From contig NZ_QUQO01000001.1 in NCBI RefSeq assembly GCF_003399445.1, forward strand, positions 620,001 to 684,000: a stretch of DNA of 64,000 bases. The letters run 5' to 3'. The notes below the pieces were generated by a model, which was not told where the DNA came from, did not search any database, and was given only the letters and a program-made list of their open reading frames with translations. The first letter of the stretch is position 1; every line of letters begins with the position of its first letter. The position numbers and the translations under genes were made by a program. The stretch is from Parvularcula marina (lineage in GTDB: Bacteria; Pseudomonadota; Alphaproteobacteria; Caulobacterales; Parvularculaceae). Positions 9,354 through 18,785 of this stretch are shown here, piece after piece.

Positions 9354-10400
9354 ATGAGCGAGCAAATCGACGTTCCCCAAAGGCGGGGTGCGGTAACAAT
9401 CCGCGAAGTCGCTGAAAAAGCTGGGGTTTCCCAGATGACGGTGTCGCGTGTCCTGAACCAGCCGAGCCTTGTGAAAAAGGAAACGACGCGGCGCGTGCAG
9501 GAGGCAATCAAGGCGCTCAATTACCGCCCCAACCTCATGGCGCGCGGACTTGCCGGCGGCAAATCGCTGCTGATCGGGCTCATCTACAACAACCCGAGTA
9601 CCAACTATCTGGGCGAAGTCCTGTTCGGCGCAATCAATGCCTGCGGTGAACAGGGGCATCATTTGCTGGTCGAGGATTACCTCGTCGATTACGAATCACT
9701 TTCCGTCAGCGCCCTTGCCAATCGCTTCCGCGAAAGCGGTGTGGACGGACTGATCGTCGTACCGCCCTGCGGCGAAGTGCCCAAAATCGCCCGCGCCCTG
9801 AAAGAAAGCGGCGTTCACTGCGTCAACATTTCTGGCAGCTCGAGTGATTCGGACACACAGTTCGTGGCCATCAACGAAGCAGGCGCAGCTGGTCTGATGA
9901 CCAGCTACCTCTTGGAAAAAGGCCACCGGAAGATTGGTTTCATCACCGGTGACATGACCCATGTTTCGAGTGGGGAACGCCAGCGCGGCTTCATTGAGAC
10001 CCTTAAGGCAAACGGCATTAAACCGAACCCGGATTATATCGTCGAAGGCGCCTTTACCTACCGATCAGGCATGGAAGGCGCCCAGCAATTGCTGGGGCTG
10101 AAAGATCCGCCGACCGCCATCTTCGCCAGTAACGATGACATGGCCGCTGGCGTCATTTCCGCAGTCCAGCAACTCGGACTTCAGGTGCCGTCCGATATTT
10201 CCGTTGCCGGCTTTGACGATACCGCCATCGCCAGGACGATATGGCCGGGTCTGACAACCGTGCGTCAGCCGATTTCGGAAATGGCGAGCCAGGCCGTCAC
10301 GCTGTTCAGCAATCGCGAGGCCGCAGGTGATGCGAATGGCAGCGTGCTCGATGTCACGCTGACCATCCGCGATTCGGTTGTCGCCCCGAAAAAGAAGTAG
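9354..10400 (+). CDS. LacI-family transcriptional regulator, probable xylose/xylan repressor
   Basis: A 348-aa protein with an N-terminal helix-turn-helix ('TIREVAEKAGVSQMTVSRVLN', residues ~14-34), the hinge 'YRPNLMARGL' and a periplasmic-binding-protein-like effector domain ending in 'VAGFDDT ... TTVRQP'. The family usually releases DNA on binding a sugar. The ATG at 9354 follows GAGGAG (9335-9340); an ATG at 9333 would add seven residues and has no Shine-Dalgarno sequence. Its position directly after xylA suggests control of this locus, and the palindromes at 5193-5208 and 11030-11043 are candidate operators. The effector is unknown but xylose is the natural guess. Confidence 0.9.
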   Translation: MSEQIDVPQRRGAVTIREVAEKAGVSQMTVSRVLNQPSLVKKETTRRVQEAIKALNYRPNLMARGLAGGKSLLIGLIYNNPSTNYLGEVLFGAINACGEQGHHLLVEDYLVDYESLSVSALANRFRESGVDGLIVVPPCGEVPKIARALKESGVHCVNISGSSSDSDTQFVAINEAGAAGLMTSYLLEKGHRKIGFITGDMTHVSSGERQRGFIETLKANGIKPNPDYIVEGAFTYRSGMEGAQQLLGLKDPPTAIFASNDDMAAGVISAVQQLGLQVPSDISVAGFDDTAIARTIWPGLTTVRQPISEMASQAVTLFSNREAAGDANGSVLDVTLTIRDSVVAPKKK

Positions 10401-10403
10401 CGA

Positions 10404-11015
10404 TCAGGGGTCGACGCTGCCGCTCGGCAGATCGGCGGGATCCACATCGGGTCCCATATCCATCACGTAGAACTGGCCAAGCTCGACCGTTTGGGCGTGA
10501 TGGCCGACATTAAAGGACGCGCTGACGCCGCCTGCGGGATAGGTCTCCGACGCAACCCCGCTGAGATAATGGATCTGCCACTCCTCGCGCAGCAGCACAT
10601 TGCCTTCGACAATGCCGGTATAAGGTGCCTCGCGTTTTTGCAGTCGGAACTGCATATGGCCGCTGCCGGTTGTCTTGCTTGGTGACTGAGCCCGTGCCCA
10701 GAACGCCACCAGCACAACGTCACCTTCTTCGATCGCGTCCCTTACATTCCCCTGAACGGCAATGTCATAGGGGTTCGATTTGGCCTTCTTCACTTTGACC
10801 CGAAACGCCTTCTGGCCGGGGATTTCGGCATCGACGACGCGTTTTTGCGCGTCTTCGCCATAGACCTGCCATTGCGGATCGAGCGGGTTGTTCATCAGCT
10901 TACCGGGGAGCGCCTCTTCGAGAGCTGCGAGATACTCCTCCTCGGTCATTTCCTGAGCTGAGGCGAAATTTCCGCATAAAACGGCGATTGCGCCCATAAT
11001 GATGAGATTTTTCAT
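10404..11015 (-). CDS. Small secreted protein, possibly carbohydrate-binding
   Basis: A 203-aa protein with a clear Sec signal peptide (MKN, hydrophobic core, cleavage near 'ASA-QE'). After a short helical segment ('EEEYLAALEEALPG'), residues ~45-180 have the alternating pattern of a beta-sandwich, with 'VVLVAFWARAQS' and 'GQFYVMDMG' resembling carbohydrate-binding modules attached to xylanases or esterases. No catalytic residues are recognisable. The ATG at 11015 is preceded by GGGAGG; a longer frame starting at 11120 is unlikely. It is divergent from galM, with an operator-like palindrome just upstream. A xylan-binding or periplasmic accessory role is inference from context. Confidence 0.7.
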   Translation of the reverse strand: MKNLIIMGAIAVLCGNFASAQEMTEEEYLAALEEALPGKLMNNPLDPQWQVYGEDAQKRVVDAEIPGQKAFRVKVKKAKSNPYDIAVQGNVRDAIEEGDVVLVAFWARAQSPSKTTGSGHMQFRLQKREAPYTGIVEGNVLLREEWQIHYLSGVASETYPAGGVSASFNVGHHAQTVELGQFYVMDMGPDVDPADLPSGSVDP

Positions 11016-11029
11016 CCAATCCTCCCTTC

Positions 11030-11043
11030 TGTTACCGCTAACT
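11030..11043. promoter_or_regulatory. Operator-like palindrome upstream of the secreted-protein gene and galM
   Basis: TGTTACCGCTAACT contains GTTA-CCGC-TAAC, symmetric at 10 of 12 positions, and shares the TGTTAnCGCTA core with the 5193-5208 element read on the minus strand. It lies 15 nt upstream of the minus-strand start and 72 nt upstream of galM, so a bound repressor could affect both genes. Confidence 0.5.
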
Positions 11044-11114
11044 TTTCTGTATCTGTCTTGTTCTATGATGGATGGCAGACGCCGTGTGTCAGTCGGTAAA
11101 AGCAGAACGAGAAG

Positions 11115-12131
11115 ATGCACGAACCCAGCATCCAGGAAAAGAGAGAAGGTGAAGCCTTTGGCAGGCTAAAGGATGGCCGGCCCGCAAGGCTCTACACGCT
11201 TACCTCCGACGCCCTCTCGCTCTCGATCACCGATTACGGCGCCCGCATGGTTTCACTGTCAGCGAAAGATGCGCCCGGCCACTCGATTATCCTCGGCTAT
11301 GACAATGTCGCGGCCTATGAGGCAGATCCTGCCTTTCTCGGCGCTTGCTGCGGGCGATATGCCAACCGCATCTATGGCGCCCGTTACGAGATCGATGGCG
11401 TGGCCTACAATCTGCCTGCCAATGATGCCCCCCATACGCTGCATGGAGGCCCCAAAGGGTTCTTCGCCCGGCTCTGGGAGATGGTGGCGGTCTCGGACGA
11501 CAGCCTGACCTTGCGACTGATCAGCCCCGATGGCGATCAGGGCTTTGGTGGCCAGCTTGAGGTCGAGGCGCAATTCGTCCTCTCCGGCGATGGCCTGACC
11601 GTCACCTATGTGGCGAGCACGACAAAGCCGACGCCGATCAGCCTGACCCATCACCCTTATTTCAACCTCAGGGGCGCAGGCGACATCCACGACCATGTGC
11701 TGCACGTCCCTGCGACCGGGATCATGAACGGCTTTCAGGATGCCGCCCGTCCGCACGACATCCACGACCTCGAAGGCCATCCCGAGCTCGATTTCCGGGC
11801 GCCGATCCGGATCGGCGATAAGCTGTCAGCCCTGCCCGTCGGGATCGACCACACCTATGCGGTCGAGAAGGATGCTGTCTTCACCCTCTCCCATCCGGAG
11901 GTGGCGCGGAGCCTCACCGTCAGTGCCGATATGCCGTCGGTGCAGGTTTATGCAGGCGCCAATCTCAAAGGCGGGCGGAACCGGCCAGGCGGGCTCCCCT
12001 ACAAGCCCTTTGAGGGTCTTTGCCTTGAGCCGCAGGCCTTCCCCGACGCGCCCAACGCGCCATCGCTGCCGCCAGCCATCCTCAGGCCCGGCGAGACCTA
12101 TCAACGGCAGATCCTCTATACTTATCGCTAG
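11115..12131 (+). CDS. galM: Aldose 1-epimerase (mutarotase)
   Basis: A 338-aa cytoplasmic-type protein (no signal peptide) that interconverts alpha and beta anomers of aldoses, here probably xylose or arabinose released from xylan. Family landmarks are 'GGCCGRYANRI'-like 'GACCGRYANRIYGARYEIDG', 'HTLHGGPKGF' with the conserved His, 'LTHHPYFNL' and the acidic C-terminal motif 'EGLCLEPQAFPD' containing the catalytic Glu. The start at 11115 fits the family N-terminus. It lies with the xylan genes and is probably co-regulated through the shared divergent promoter region. Confidence 0.93.
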   Translation: MHEPSIQEKREGEAFGRLKDGRPARLYTLTSDALSLSITDYGARMVSLSAKDAPGHSIILGYDNVAAYEADPAFLGACCGRYANRIYGARYEIDGVAYNLPANDAPHTLHGGPKGFFARLWEMVAVSDDSLTLRLISPDGDQGFGGQLEVEAQFVLSGDGLTVTYVASTTKPTPISLTHHPYFNLRGAGDIHDHVLHVPATGIMNGFQDAARPHDIHDLEGHPELDFRAPIRIGDKLSALPVGIDHTYAVEKDAVFTLSHPEVARSLTVSADMPSVQVYAGANLKGGRNRPGGLPYKPFEGLCLEPQAFPDAPNAPSLPPAILRPGETYQRQILYTYR

Positions 12132-12134
12132 GCG

Positions 12135-12692
12135 TCAGAACGGATTGTCGAAATCCCGCCAGAGGGTTGCCGTCTTGTCCTTGTCCGAAAGAACGGGCGC
12201 CAGATCCGCCATCCCCCAGTCGATCCCGAGATCAGGATCGTCCCAACGAACCGACCCGTCGCTGCCCTGATCATAGGGCGCATCCACCTTGTAGGCGACT
12301 TCGGTCCCCGGCTCGAGCGTAAGGAAGCCATGCAGGAACCCGCGAGGCACATACATTTGCTCCCCGCCTTTGGCGGTCAGTTCGGCCTTCACCCATTTGC
12401 CGCAGGTCGGCGAGCCCTTGCGGGCATCGACAGCGACATCAATGACGCGGCCCGCAACGACACGAACGAGCTTGGCTTGAGCGAAAGGCGGGCGTTGGAA
12501 ATGGAGACCCCGCAGCGTGTGGACGCCCTCCGACCGGGACTGGTTATCCTGCATAAAGACTGCATCAATCCCCGCCTCGGCGAAGTCCTGTACATTATAA
12601 GTGACCGAGAACCAGCCGCGGTCATCCCCGAACCGGGCAGGCCGAATGAACTTCACATCGGGGATTTCGAGAGGAGAGACGTCAAGCGCCAT
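12135..12692 (-). CDS. rfbC: dTDP-4-dehydrorhamnose 3,5-epimerase (RmlC/RfbC-like)
   Basis: A 185-aa cupin-fold epimerase of dTDP-rhamnose synthesis. Motifs are 'RFGDDRGWFS' near residue 20, 'TLRGLHFQ' with the catalytic His64, 'VAVDARKGSPT' and 'YVPRGFLHGF'. The other rml/rfb genes (rfbA, B, D) are not adjacent, so this is a solitary copy; a related sugar epimerase role is possible. It converges on galM with only 3 nt between stops and is divergent from gltD across 112 AT-richer bases. Confidence 0.88.
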   Translation of the reverse strand: MALDVSPLEIPDVKFIRPARFGDDRGWFSVTYNVQDFAEAGIDAVFMQDNQSRSEGVHTLRGLHFQRPPFAQAKLVRVVAGRVIDVAVDARKGSPTCGKWVKAELTAKGGEQMYVPRGFLHGFLTLEPGTEVAYKVDAPYDQGSDGSVRWDDPDLGIDWGMADLAPVLSDKDKTATLWRDFDNPF

Positions 12693-12713
12693 GATAATTA
12701 ATCCTGTTATTAG

Positions 12714-12739
12714 CCAGCTTATTAGCAGATAATTGCTGG
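12714..12739. other. Imperfect inverted repeat in the rfbC / gltD divergent promoter region
   Basis: CCAGCTTAT pairs with ATAATTGCTGG (two unpaired bases) around a 6-nt centre, in an AT-rich stretch between the two divergent starts. It could be a regulator site for gltBD or rfbC. There is no direct evidence of function. Confidence 0.25.
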
Positions 12740-12804
12740 AAACTTACCCCTTGAACACTATTGCGGCTCTCGGCTACGCGGGTGCGCTCATCAGCCCCTG
12801 AGAT

Positions 12805-14271
12805 ATGACCATGACTGATATGTTGAAATTCGTGACCGTTTCGCGCCAGCCCCCGCACCGCCGGGCGGCTGAAACGCGCCGTCAGGATTTCGACGAAATC
12901 TACGATCCCTTCCAGGATGCCGAAGCCGGCTCGCAAGCCTCGCGCTGTTCGCAATGTGGTGTCCCCTTTTGTCAGTCAGGCTGTCCCATCGACAATAACA
13001 TCCCCGATTGGCTTCGGCTCGCTGCCGAGGGACGCCTGAAGGATGCCTATGAGGTTTCGGCGGCAACCTCCACCATGCCGGAGATCTGCGGTCGCATCTG
13101 CCCGCAGGACCGTCTCTGCGAAGGCTCCTGCGTCATTGAACAGTCAGGGCACGGCACGGTCACTATCGGAGCCGTCGAACAGTACATCACCGAGACCGCT
13201 TTCAAGGAGGGCTGGGTCCGGGAAGTGCGCCCCGCCCGCGAGCGCGAAGAATCCGTCGGCATCATCGGCTCTGGCCCCGCCGGGCTGACCGCTGCCGAAA
13301 AGCTCCGTGAACGGGGCTATAAGGTCACCGTCTATGACCGCGCCGACCGGCCGGGCGGGCTCCTCACTTACGGCATCCCCGGCTTCAAGCTGGAGAAGCC
13401 CATTGTCATGCGCCGCGTCGAACGGCTGGAGCGCGGCGGGGTCAAATTCGAAACCGGTTGCGATGTCGGCGGCAGTGTCAAATTCTCAGACATCCGTGCG
13501 CGTCATGATGCGATCCTGATCGCGACCGGCGTCTATCAGGCGCGCGACCTTTCGGTTCCCGGGGTAGGCAGTGACGGCGTCGTCCCGGCGCTCGACTATC
13601 TCACCGCGTCGAACCGGATCGGGTTCGGCGACAAGGTCGCTGACTTTGACAGCGGCAAGCTCAACGCTGCAGGCAAACATGTCGTCGTCATCGGCGGCGG
13701 CGATACAGCGATGGACTGCGTCCGCACCGCGATCCGTCAGGATGCCCTCTCGGTCTCTTGCGTCTATCGCCGCGACAGGATGAACATGCCCGGCTCCGCC
13801 CGTGAGGTCGCCAATGCCGAAGAAGAAGGCATCACCTTTGAATGGCTCTCCTCTCCCCTCGCCGTCCTTTCCGAAGGCAATGACGTCAGTGGCCTGAAGG
13901 TCCAGCGGATGCGTCTTGGCGCGCCGGGCCCGGATGGCCGTCAGGGGATCGAAGCGATCGACGGCGCGACCGGCACGCTCAAAGCCGGGCTTGTCATCAA
14001 GGCGCTCGGCTTTGAGCCGGAGGATCTGCCCACCCTGTTCGGCCTGCCCGAGCTGAAGGTCAGCCGCTGGGGCACGATCCGGGTCAATCCGTCCACTTAT
14101 GAAACCAACGAGCCGGGGGTCTATGCTGCCGGTGACATCATGCGCGGCGCCAGCCTTGTGGTCTGGGGCATCCATGACGGCCTGAAGGCCGCCGAGGGAA
14201 TCCACGCCCAGCTTTCCGCCCGCGCTACCCCCGCCCAAAAGACGAGGTCTCATGAAGAAGCTGTCGCCTGA
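12805..14271 (+). CDS. gltD: Glutamate synthase (NADPH) small subunit
   Basis: A 488-aa FAD protein that feeds electrons from NADPH to GltB for glutamate formation from glutamine and 2-oxoglutarate. The N-terminal part has the Cys clusters 'CSQCGVPFCQSGCP' and 'CGRICPQDRLCEGSC' for two [4Fe-4S] centres. FAD and NADPH Rossmann motifs follow at 'GSGPAGL' (~155) and 'VVIGGGDTAMD' (~295). Several in-frame ATGs cluster at 12805-12820; the first is used here. Its 3' end overlaps gltB by 20 nt, so translation is probably coupled. The gltD-first order is the reverse of the common gltB-gltD order. Confidence 0.96.
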   Translation: MTMTDMLKFVTVSRQPPHRRAAETRRQDFDEIYDPFQDAEAGSQASRCSQCGVPFCQSGCPIDNNIPDWLRLAAEGRLKDAYEVSAATSTMPEICGRICPQDRLCEGSCVIEQSGHGTVTIGAVEQYITETAFKEGWVREVRPAREREESVGIIGSGPAGLTAAEKLRERGYKVTVYDRADRPGGLLTYGIPGFKLEKPIVMRRVERLERGGVKFETGCDVGGSVKFSDIRARHDAILIATGVYQARDLSVPGVGSDGVVPALDYLTASNRIGFGDKVADFDSGKLNAAGKHVVVIGGGDTAMDCVRTAIRQDALSVSCVYRRDRMNMPGSAREVANAEEEGITFEWLSSPLAVLSEGNDVSGLKVQRMRLGAPGPDGRQGIEAIDGATGTLKAGLVIKALGFEPEDLPTLFGLPELKVSRWGTIRVNPSTYETNEPGVYAAGDIMRGASLVVWGIHDGLKAAEGIHAQLSARATPAQKTRSHEEAVA

Positions 14272-17200
14272 GGAACTGGCCCGCACCGGCCTTTACGACC
14301 CTGCCGAAGAACATGACGCCTGTGGCGTTGGCATGATCGTCTCGATTGACGGCACGCCCCGCCGGGAAGTCGTTACGCGCGCCGTCGATGCGCTCAAAGC
14401 CGTCTGGCATCGCGGCGCGGTCGCATCTGACGGCAAGACCGGCGACGGCGCCGGTGTGCGCGTCGGGCTCGCGCAGGATTTCTTCCGCGAGAAGGCCGCC
14501 CGCAGTGGCCATGAAGTCGGCAATGCAGAAATCTGCGTCGGAATGGTGTTCCTGCCCCGGACGGATTTCAGCGCGCAGGACCGTGCCCGCGCGATTGTCG
14601 AAACCGAGATCCTTCGCTTCGGCTTTAAGCTGTTCGGTTGGCGTCAGGCCCCGACCGACGCCTCCGTCATCGGCCGAAAGGCAAATGATGTCCGCCCCGA
14701 AATCGAGCAGATCCTCTTCCATGATCCGGCGGGGCGCCCGCAAGAAGAGCTCGACCGGCTTCTTTATATCATCCGCAGGCGCATCGAAAAGCGCGCTAAG
14801 GAAGGCAATCTCGCCGACCTTTATATCTGCTCTCTGTCCTCGCGCGACATCATATATAAGGGGATGTTCAAGGCGCAGGATATCGACGCCTTCTTCCTCG
14901 ACCTCAAAGACGAACGTTTCGTCTCCAGCGTCGCCATCTTCCACCAGCGCTATTCGACCAACACCTTCCCCGAATGGCGGCTGGCCCAGCCCTTCCGGAT
15001 GCTTGCCCATAATGGCGAGATCAACACGATCCGCGGCAATATCAACTGGATGCGCTCCCATGAGCGCAAGATGGCTTCCGAGACATTCGGCGAGTATGGC
15101 GCCGACATCAAACCGGTCATCAATCCGGGGGCGTCGGATTCGGCCGCGCTTGATGCGGTTTATGAGCTGCTCGTCCGCTCGGGCCGCAATGCGCCGATGG
15201 CAAAGGCCCTCCTCATCCCGGAAGCATGGTCGAAACGCTCCAGCGTGATGCGCAAGGATGTCCGCGCTCTTTATGAATATTGCAACGCCGTGATGGAGCC
15301 GTGGGACGGCCCCGCTGCGATCTGTGCCTTTGATGGGCGCTGGGCGCTGGCCGGGCTCGACCGCAATGGCCTGAGACCCCTGCGCTATGCGATCACCGAG
15401 GACGGCCTACTCGCGGTCGGCTCGGAAAGCGGCATGTGCCCGCTTGGCGACAAGCATGTCATCCGCCGGGGTGCCGTGCCCGCTGGCGGCATGATCGCCG
15501 TCGACCTCAAAGAGAAGCAATTCTTCACCCATGGCGAAGTGATGGATCAGCTCGTCGCTGCCCATCCTTATGCGGAATGGCTCGGCAATATCACGGAGCT
15601 TGACCCACTTATCCGTCCGGGCAAGGAAGAACGCCTGTTCGAGGCACCTGAGCTGGCGCAGCGCCAGCTGATGTCAGGCTATACCGAAGAGGATATCGAC
15701 CTCATCCTCAAACCTATGGCAGAGACCGGCAAAGAAGCCATCGGCTCCATGGGCGATGACACGCCGCTTGCTTTCATGTCGCCGAATTACCGGCCGATGT
15801 CGCATTTCTTCCGCCAGCGCTTCAGCCAGGTCACGAACCCGCCGATCGACCCGTTGCGCGAAGGCCGGGTGATGAGCCTCAAAACGCGGTTCAAGAACCT
15901 CGGCAACATCCTTGCCCAGAACGAGACGCAGACGGATGTTTACGTCCTTGAAGGACCGATCCTCTCTAACGGCATGTATGAGCGGATGCGCGAACGTCTT
16001 GGCGAAACCGTCACCGTGCTCGACTGCACCTTTGAGGTTCGCGATAAACCCGGCGCCCTGCAGGAAGCCCTGACCCGCATTCAGGAAGAAGTCTGCACCG
16101 CTGTTGCTGGCGGCTCGGCCCATATCGTCCTGACCGACCGGCATGTCTCTGGCACGCGCGCGCCGATCCCGATGATCCTTGCAACCAGCGCCTGTCACAA
16201 GGCCCTGATCGAGAAAGGCCTGCGGTCATTCTGTTCCCTGACGGTCCGCAGCGCGGAATGTCTCGACAGCCATTATTGCGCGGTGCTGATCGGCGTCGGC
16301 GCGACCTGCGTCAGCCCCTATCTTGCCTTTGAGACCATCGCCGAGCGCATTGAGCGCGGCAAATATGACGGGCTCGATCTGTCGAGTGCCATCGGTAATT
16401 ACAAAAAGGCGCTGGAGAATGGACTGCTGAAGATCCTTTCCAAGATGGGGGTCTCTGTCCTCTCGGCCTATCGCGGCGGCTGCAATTTTGAGACGCTCGG
16501 TCTCTCCCGCTCGCTGATTGATGCCTATCTGCCCGGCGCGACTAGCCGCATCTCAGGCCTCGGTCTTCCCGGCCTTGAGAAAATGATCCGTGATCTGCAC
16601 GACAAGGCTGTCGGCGGGCAGGAAGACCTCGCCCGCCTGCCGCTGGGCAGCTTCTACCGCGTCCGCGCGGGCGGCGAGCCCCACGCCTATCAGGCAAAGG
16701 CGATCAGCGACCTGCAACAGGCCGTGCGCCAGAACGACTATGCCGCCTATAAAAGGTGGTCCTCTGCGATTGCCGAGAACTCCCAGATCCAGATCCGCGA
16801 CCTCCTCGCCTTCCGGCCGCAACGCGCGGTCCCGCTCGAAAAGGTCGAAAGCGTCAATGCGATCCGCAAGCGCTTTGTCACCCCCGGCATGTCGCTCGGC
16901 GCGCTCTCTCAGGAAGCGCATGGCACACTGAATGTTGCGATGAACCGGATCGGCGCCAAATCCGTCTCCGGTGAAGGCGGCGAGGATCCTGCCCGCTACA
17001 AACCCCTGCCCAATGGCGACAATATGAATTCGGCGATCAAGCAGATCGCCTCGGGCCGTTTCGGGGTGACAGCGGAATATCTCAATCACTGCCGTGAGAT
17101 CGAGATCAAGGTCGCACAAGGCGCAAAACCCGGCGAAGGCGGACAATTGCCCGGCTTCAAGGTGACTGAATTCATCGCCAAGATGCGCCACGCCACCCCC

Positions 17201-18727
17201 GGCGTCACGCTCATCTCCCCGCCGCCGCATCACGACATCTATTCAATCGAAGACCTCGCGCAGCTCATCTTTGATCTCAAGCAGATCAGCCCCAATGCGC
17301 GCGTCTGCGTGAAACTCGTCGCCTCGGCGGGTGTCGGCACGATTGCCGCGGGCGTCGCCAAGGCCAAGGCGGACATCATCCTGATTTCCGGCCATGTCGG
17401 CGGCACGGGCGCCAGCCCGCAGACCTCGATCAAATTTGCCGGCTCCCCATGGGAGCTGGGTCTTGCCGAAGCCAATCAGGTGCTCACCCTCAATGAGCTG
17501 CGTGAGCAGGTCACCTTACGTACCGATGGCGGCCTCAGAACGGGCCGCGATATCGTCATCGCCGCCATGCTGGGGGCGGAGGAATACGGCATCGGCACGC
17601 TCAGCCTTGTCGCCATGGGCTGCCTGATGGTGCGCCAGTGCCATTCGAATACCTGCCCCGTCGGTGTCTGCACGCAGGATGCCTCCTTGCGCGAGCGCTT
17701 TACGGGCAATGCGGACCATGTCGTAAACCTGATGACTTTCATCGCCGAGGAAGTCCGCGAAATCCTCGCCGAGCTTGGCGTGAAGAGCCTTGATGACGTG
17801 ATCGGCCGTTCGGACCTTCTTTATCAGGTCAGCCGCGGCGCGGAACATCTCGACGATCTCGACCTCAACCCGATCCTGATCCGGGCGAGCGAAGGGCCGA
17901 CCCCGCCGCGCAGCACGCGCGAGCTTCGTAATGATGTCGGCGAAACGCTCGACGCCCTGGTCGTGGCAGATGCCGACCCTGTCTGGAGCCACAGAGAAAA
18001 AATGCAGCTCACTTATCCTGTGCGCAATATCGACCGGGCGGTCGGCACACGGACCAGCTCGCATATCGTCCGGCAATTCGGCCCCGAGGGCCTGCCCGAT
18101 GGTCACCTCACCGTGAACCTGCGCGGCTCGGCGGGTCAGTCGCTCGCCGCCTTTGGCATGCGCGGCCTCAGGATCGAAGTCGAAGGCGATGCCAATGACT
18201 ATGTTGGCAAAGGGCTTTGCGGTGCGCAGGTCATCATCACGCCAGCCCGGAATGAACCGAAGACGGATGATGTCATCATCGGCAATACCTGCCTTTATGG
18301 CGCCACCTCAGGCGAGCTTTACGCCGCCGGCCATGCGGGCGAACGCTTTGCCGTGCGCAATTCGGGTGCCCGCGCGGTCGTTGAAGGCTGCGGTGCAAAT
18401 GGCTGTGAATATATGACCGGCGGTGAAGTGCTGATCCTTGGACGTGTCGGCGACAATTTTGGCGCCGGGATGACCGGCGGCCGCGTCTTTGTCTATGACC
18501 CGGCAACCCGGCTCGGCGATTATCTGAATACAGATGATGTCTGCGCCATGCCGCTCGGCGATACCGAAGAGGATTGCCGCGCTCTGCTCACCAGCCATTT
18601 TGCAAATACCGGCTCTGAACTGGCTCGCCAGCTCATCGACAATTGGGATGAAGCGCGCGCCGCGTTCCGCCTCGTCCTGCCGGCGCTTGCCGAACCTGTG
18701 GTCCAGCCGGTCCGCGCAGCCTCCTGA
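14252..18727 (+). CDS. gltB: Glutamate synthase (NADPH) large subunit
   Basis: A 1491-aa, full-length GOGAT alpha subunit. 'EEHDACGVGMI' places the Ntn-type nucleophile at Cys24, implying removal of a 23-residue propeptide to start the class II glutaminase domain. The central and FMN-binding domains follow, with 'GEGGEDPARY', 'SVEDLAQLI'-like 'SIEDLAQLIFDLK', and the [3Fe-4S] cysteines of 'CLMVRQCHSNTCPVGVC' near residue 1120. The C-terminal right-handed beta-helix carries the usual Gly-rich 'GGEVLILG' repeats. It is followed by a strong hairpin terminator shared with the convergent sapC gene. Confidence 0.98.
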   Translation: MKKLSPEELARTGLYDPAEEHDACGVGMIVSIDGTPRREVVTRAVDALKAVWHRGAVASDGKTGDGAGVRVGLAQDFFREKAARSGHEVGNAEICVGMVFLPRTDFSAQDRARAIVETEILRFGFKLFGWRQAPTDASVIGRKANDVRPEIEQILFHDPAGRPQEELDRLLYIIRRRIEKRAKEGNLADLYICSLSSRDIIYKGMFKAQDIDAFFLDLKDERFVSSVAIFHQRYSTNTFPEWRLAQPFRMLAHNGEINTIRGNINWMRSHERKMASETFGEYGADIKPVINPGASDSAALDAVYELLVRSGRNAPMAKALLIPEAWSKRSSVMRKDVRALYEYCNAVMEPWDGPAAICAFDGRWALAGLDRNGLRPLRYAITEDGLLAVGSESGMCPLGDKHVIRRGAVPAGGMIAVDLKEKQFFTHGEVMDQLVAAHPYAEWLGNITELDPLIRPGKEERLFEAPELAQRQLMSGYTEEDIDLILKPMAETGKEAIGSMGDDTPLAFMSPNYRPMSHFFRQRFSQVTNPPIDPLREGRVMSLKTRFKNLGNILAQNETQTDVYVLEGPILSNGMYERMRERLGETVTVLDCTFEVRDKPGALQEALTRIQEEVCTAVAGGSAHIVLTDRHVSGTRAPIPMILATSACHKALIEKGLRSFCSLTVRSAECLDSHYCAVLIGVGATCVSPYLAFETIAERIERGKYDGLDLSSAIGNYKKALENGLLKILSKMGVSVLSAYRGGCNFETLGLSRSLIDAYLPGATSRISGLGLPGLEKMIRDLHDKAVGGQEDLARLPLGSFYRVRAGGEPHAYQAKAISDLQQAVRQNDYAAYKRWSSAIAENSQIQIRDLLAFRPQRAVPLEKVESVNAIRKRFVTPGMSLGALSQEAHGTLNVAMNRIGAKSVSGEGGEDPARYKPLPNGDNMNSAIKQIASGRFGVTAEYLNHCREIEIKVAQGAKPGEGGQLPGFKVTEFIAKMRHATPGVTLISPPPHHDIYSIEDLAQLIFDLKQISPNARVCVKLVASAGVGTIAAGVAKAKADIILISGHVGGTGASPQTSIKFAGSPWELGLAEANQVLTLNELREQVTLRTDGGLRTGRDIVIAAMLGAEEYGIGTLSLVAMGCLMVRQCHSNTCPVGVCTQDASLRERFTGNADHVVNLMTFIAEEVREILAELGVKSLDDVIGRSDLLYQVSRGAEHLDDLDLNPILIRASEGPTPPRSTRELRNDVGETLDALVVADADPVWSHREKMQLTYPVRNIDRAVGTRTSSHIVRQFGPEGLPDGHLTVNLRGSAGQSLAAFGMRGLRIEVEGDANDYVGKGLCGAQVIITPARNEPKTDDVIIGNTCLYGATSGELYAAGHAGERFAVRNSGARAVVEGCGANGCEYMTGGEVLILGRVGDNFGAGMTGGRVFVYDPATRLGDYLNTDDVCAMPLGDTEEDCRALLTSHFANTGSELARQLIDNWDEARAAFRLVLPALAEPVVQPVRAAS

Positions 18728-18731
18728 TACA

Positions 18732-18763
18732 AAAAAGGGGCGCCGTGATGGGCGCCCCTTTTT
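18732..18763. terminator. Bidirectional intrinsic terminator between gltB and sapC
   Basis: A 13-bp perfect stem, AAAAAGGGGCGCC (18732-18744) with GGCGCCCCTTTTT (18751-18763), and a 6-nt loop. It ends in a U-tract on both strands, so it can stop both convergent genes. Confidence 0.92.
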
Positions 18764-18785
18764 GATTCAAAGATGAATGGTCTGC

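Noticed and set aside
12698-12715. Possible CtrA box (TTAA-N7-TTAA) upstream of rfbC/gltD
   Set aside because: Only TTAA-N7-ATTA is present; the second half does not fit, and gltBD are not expected cell-cycle targets.
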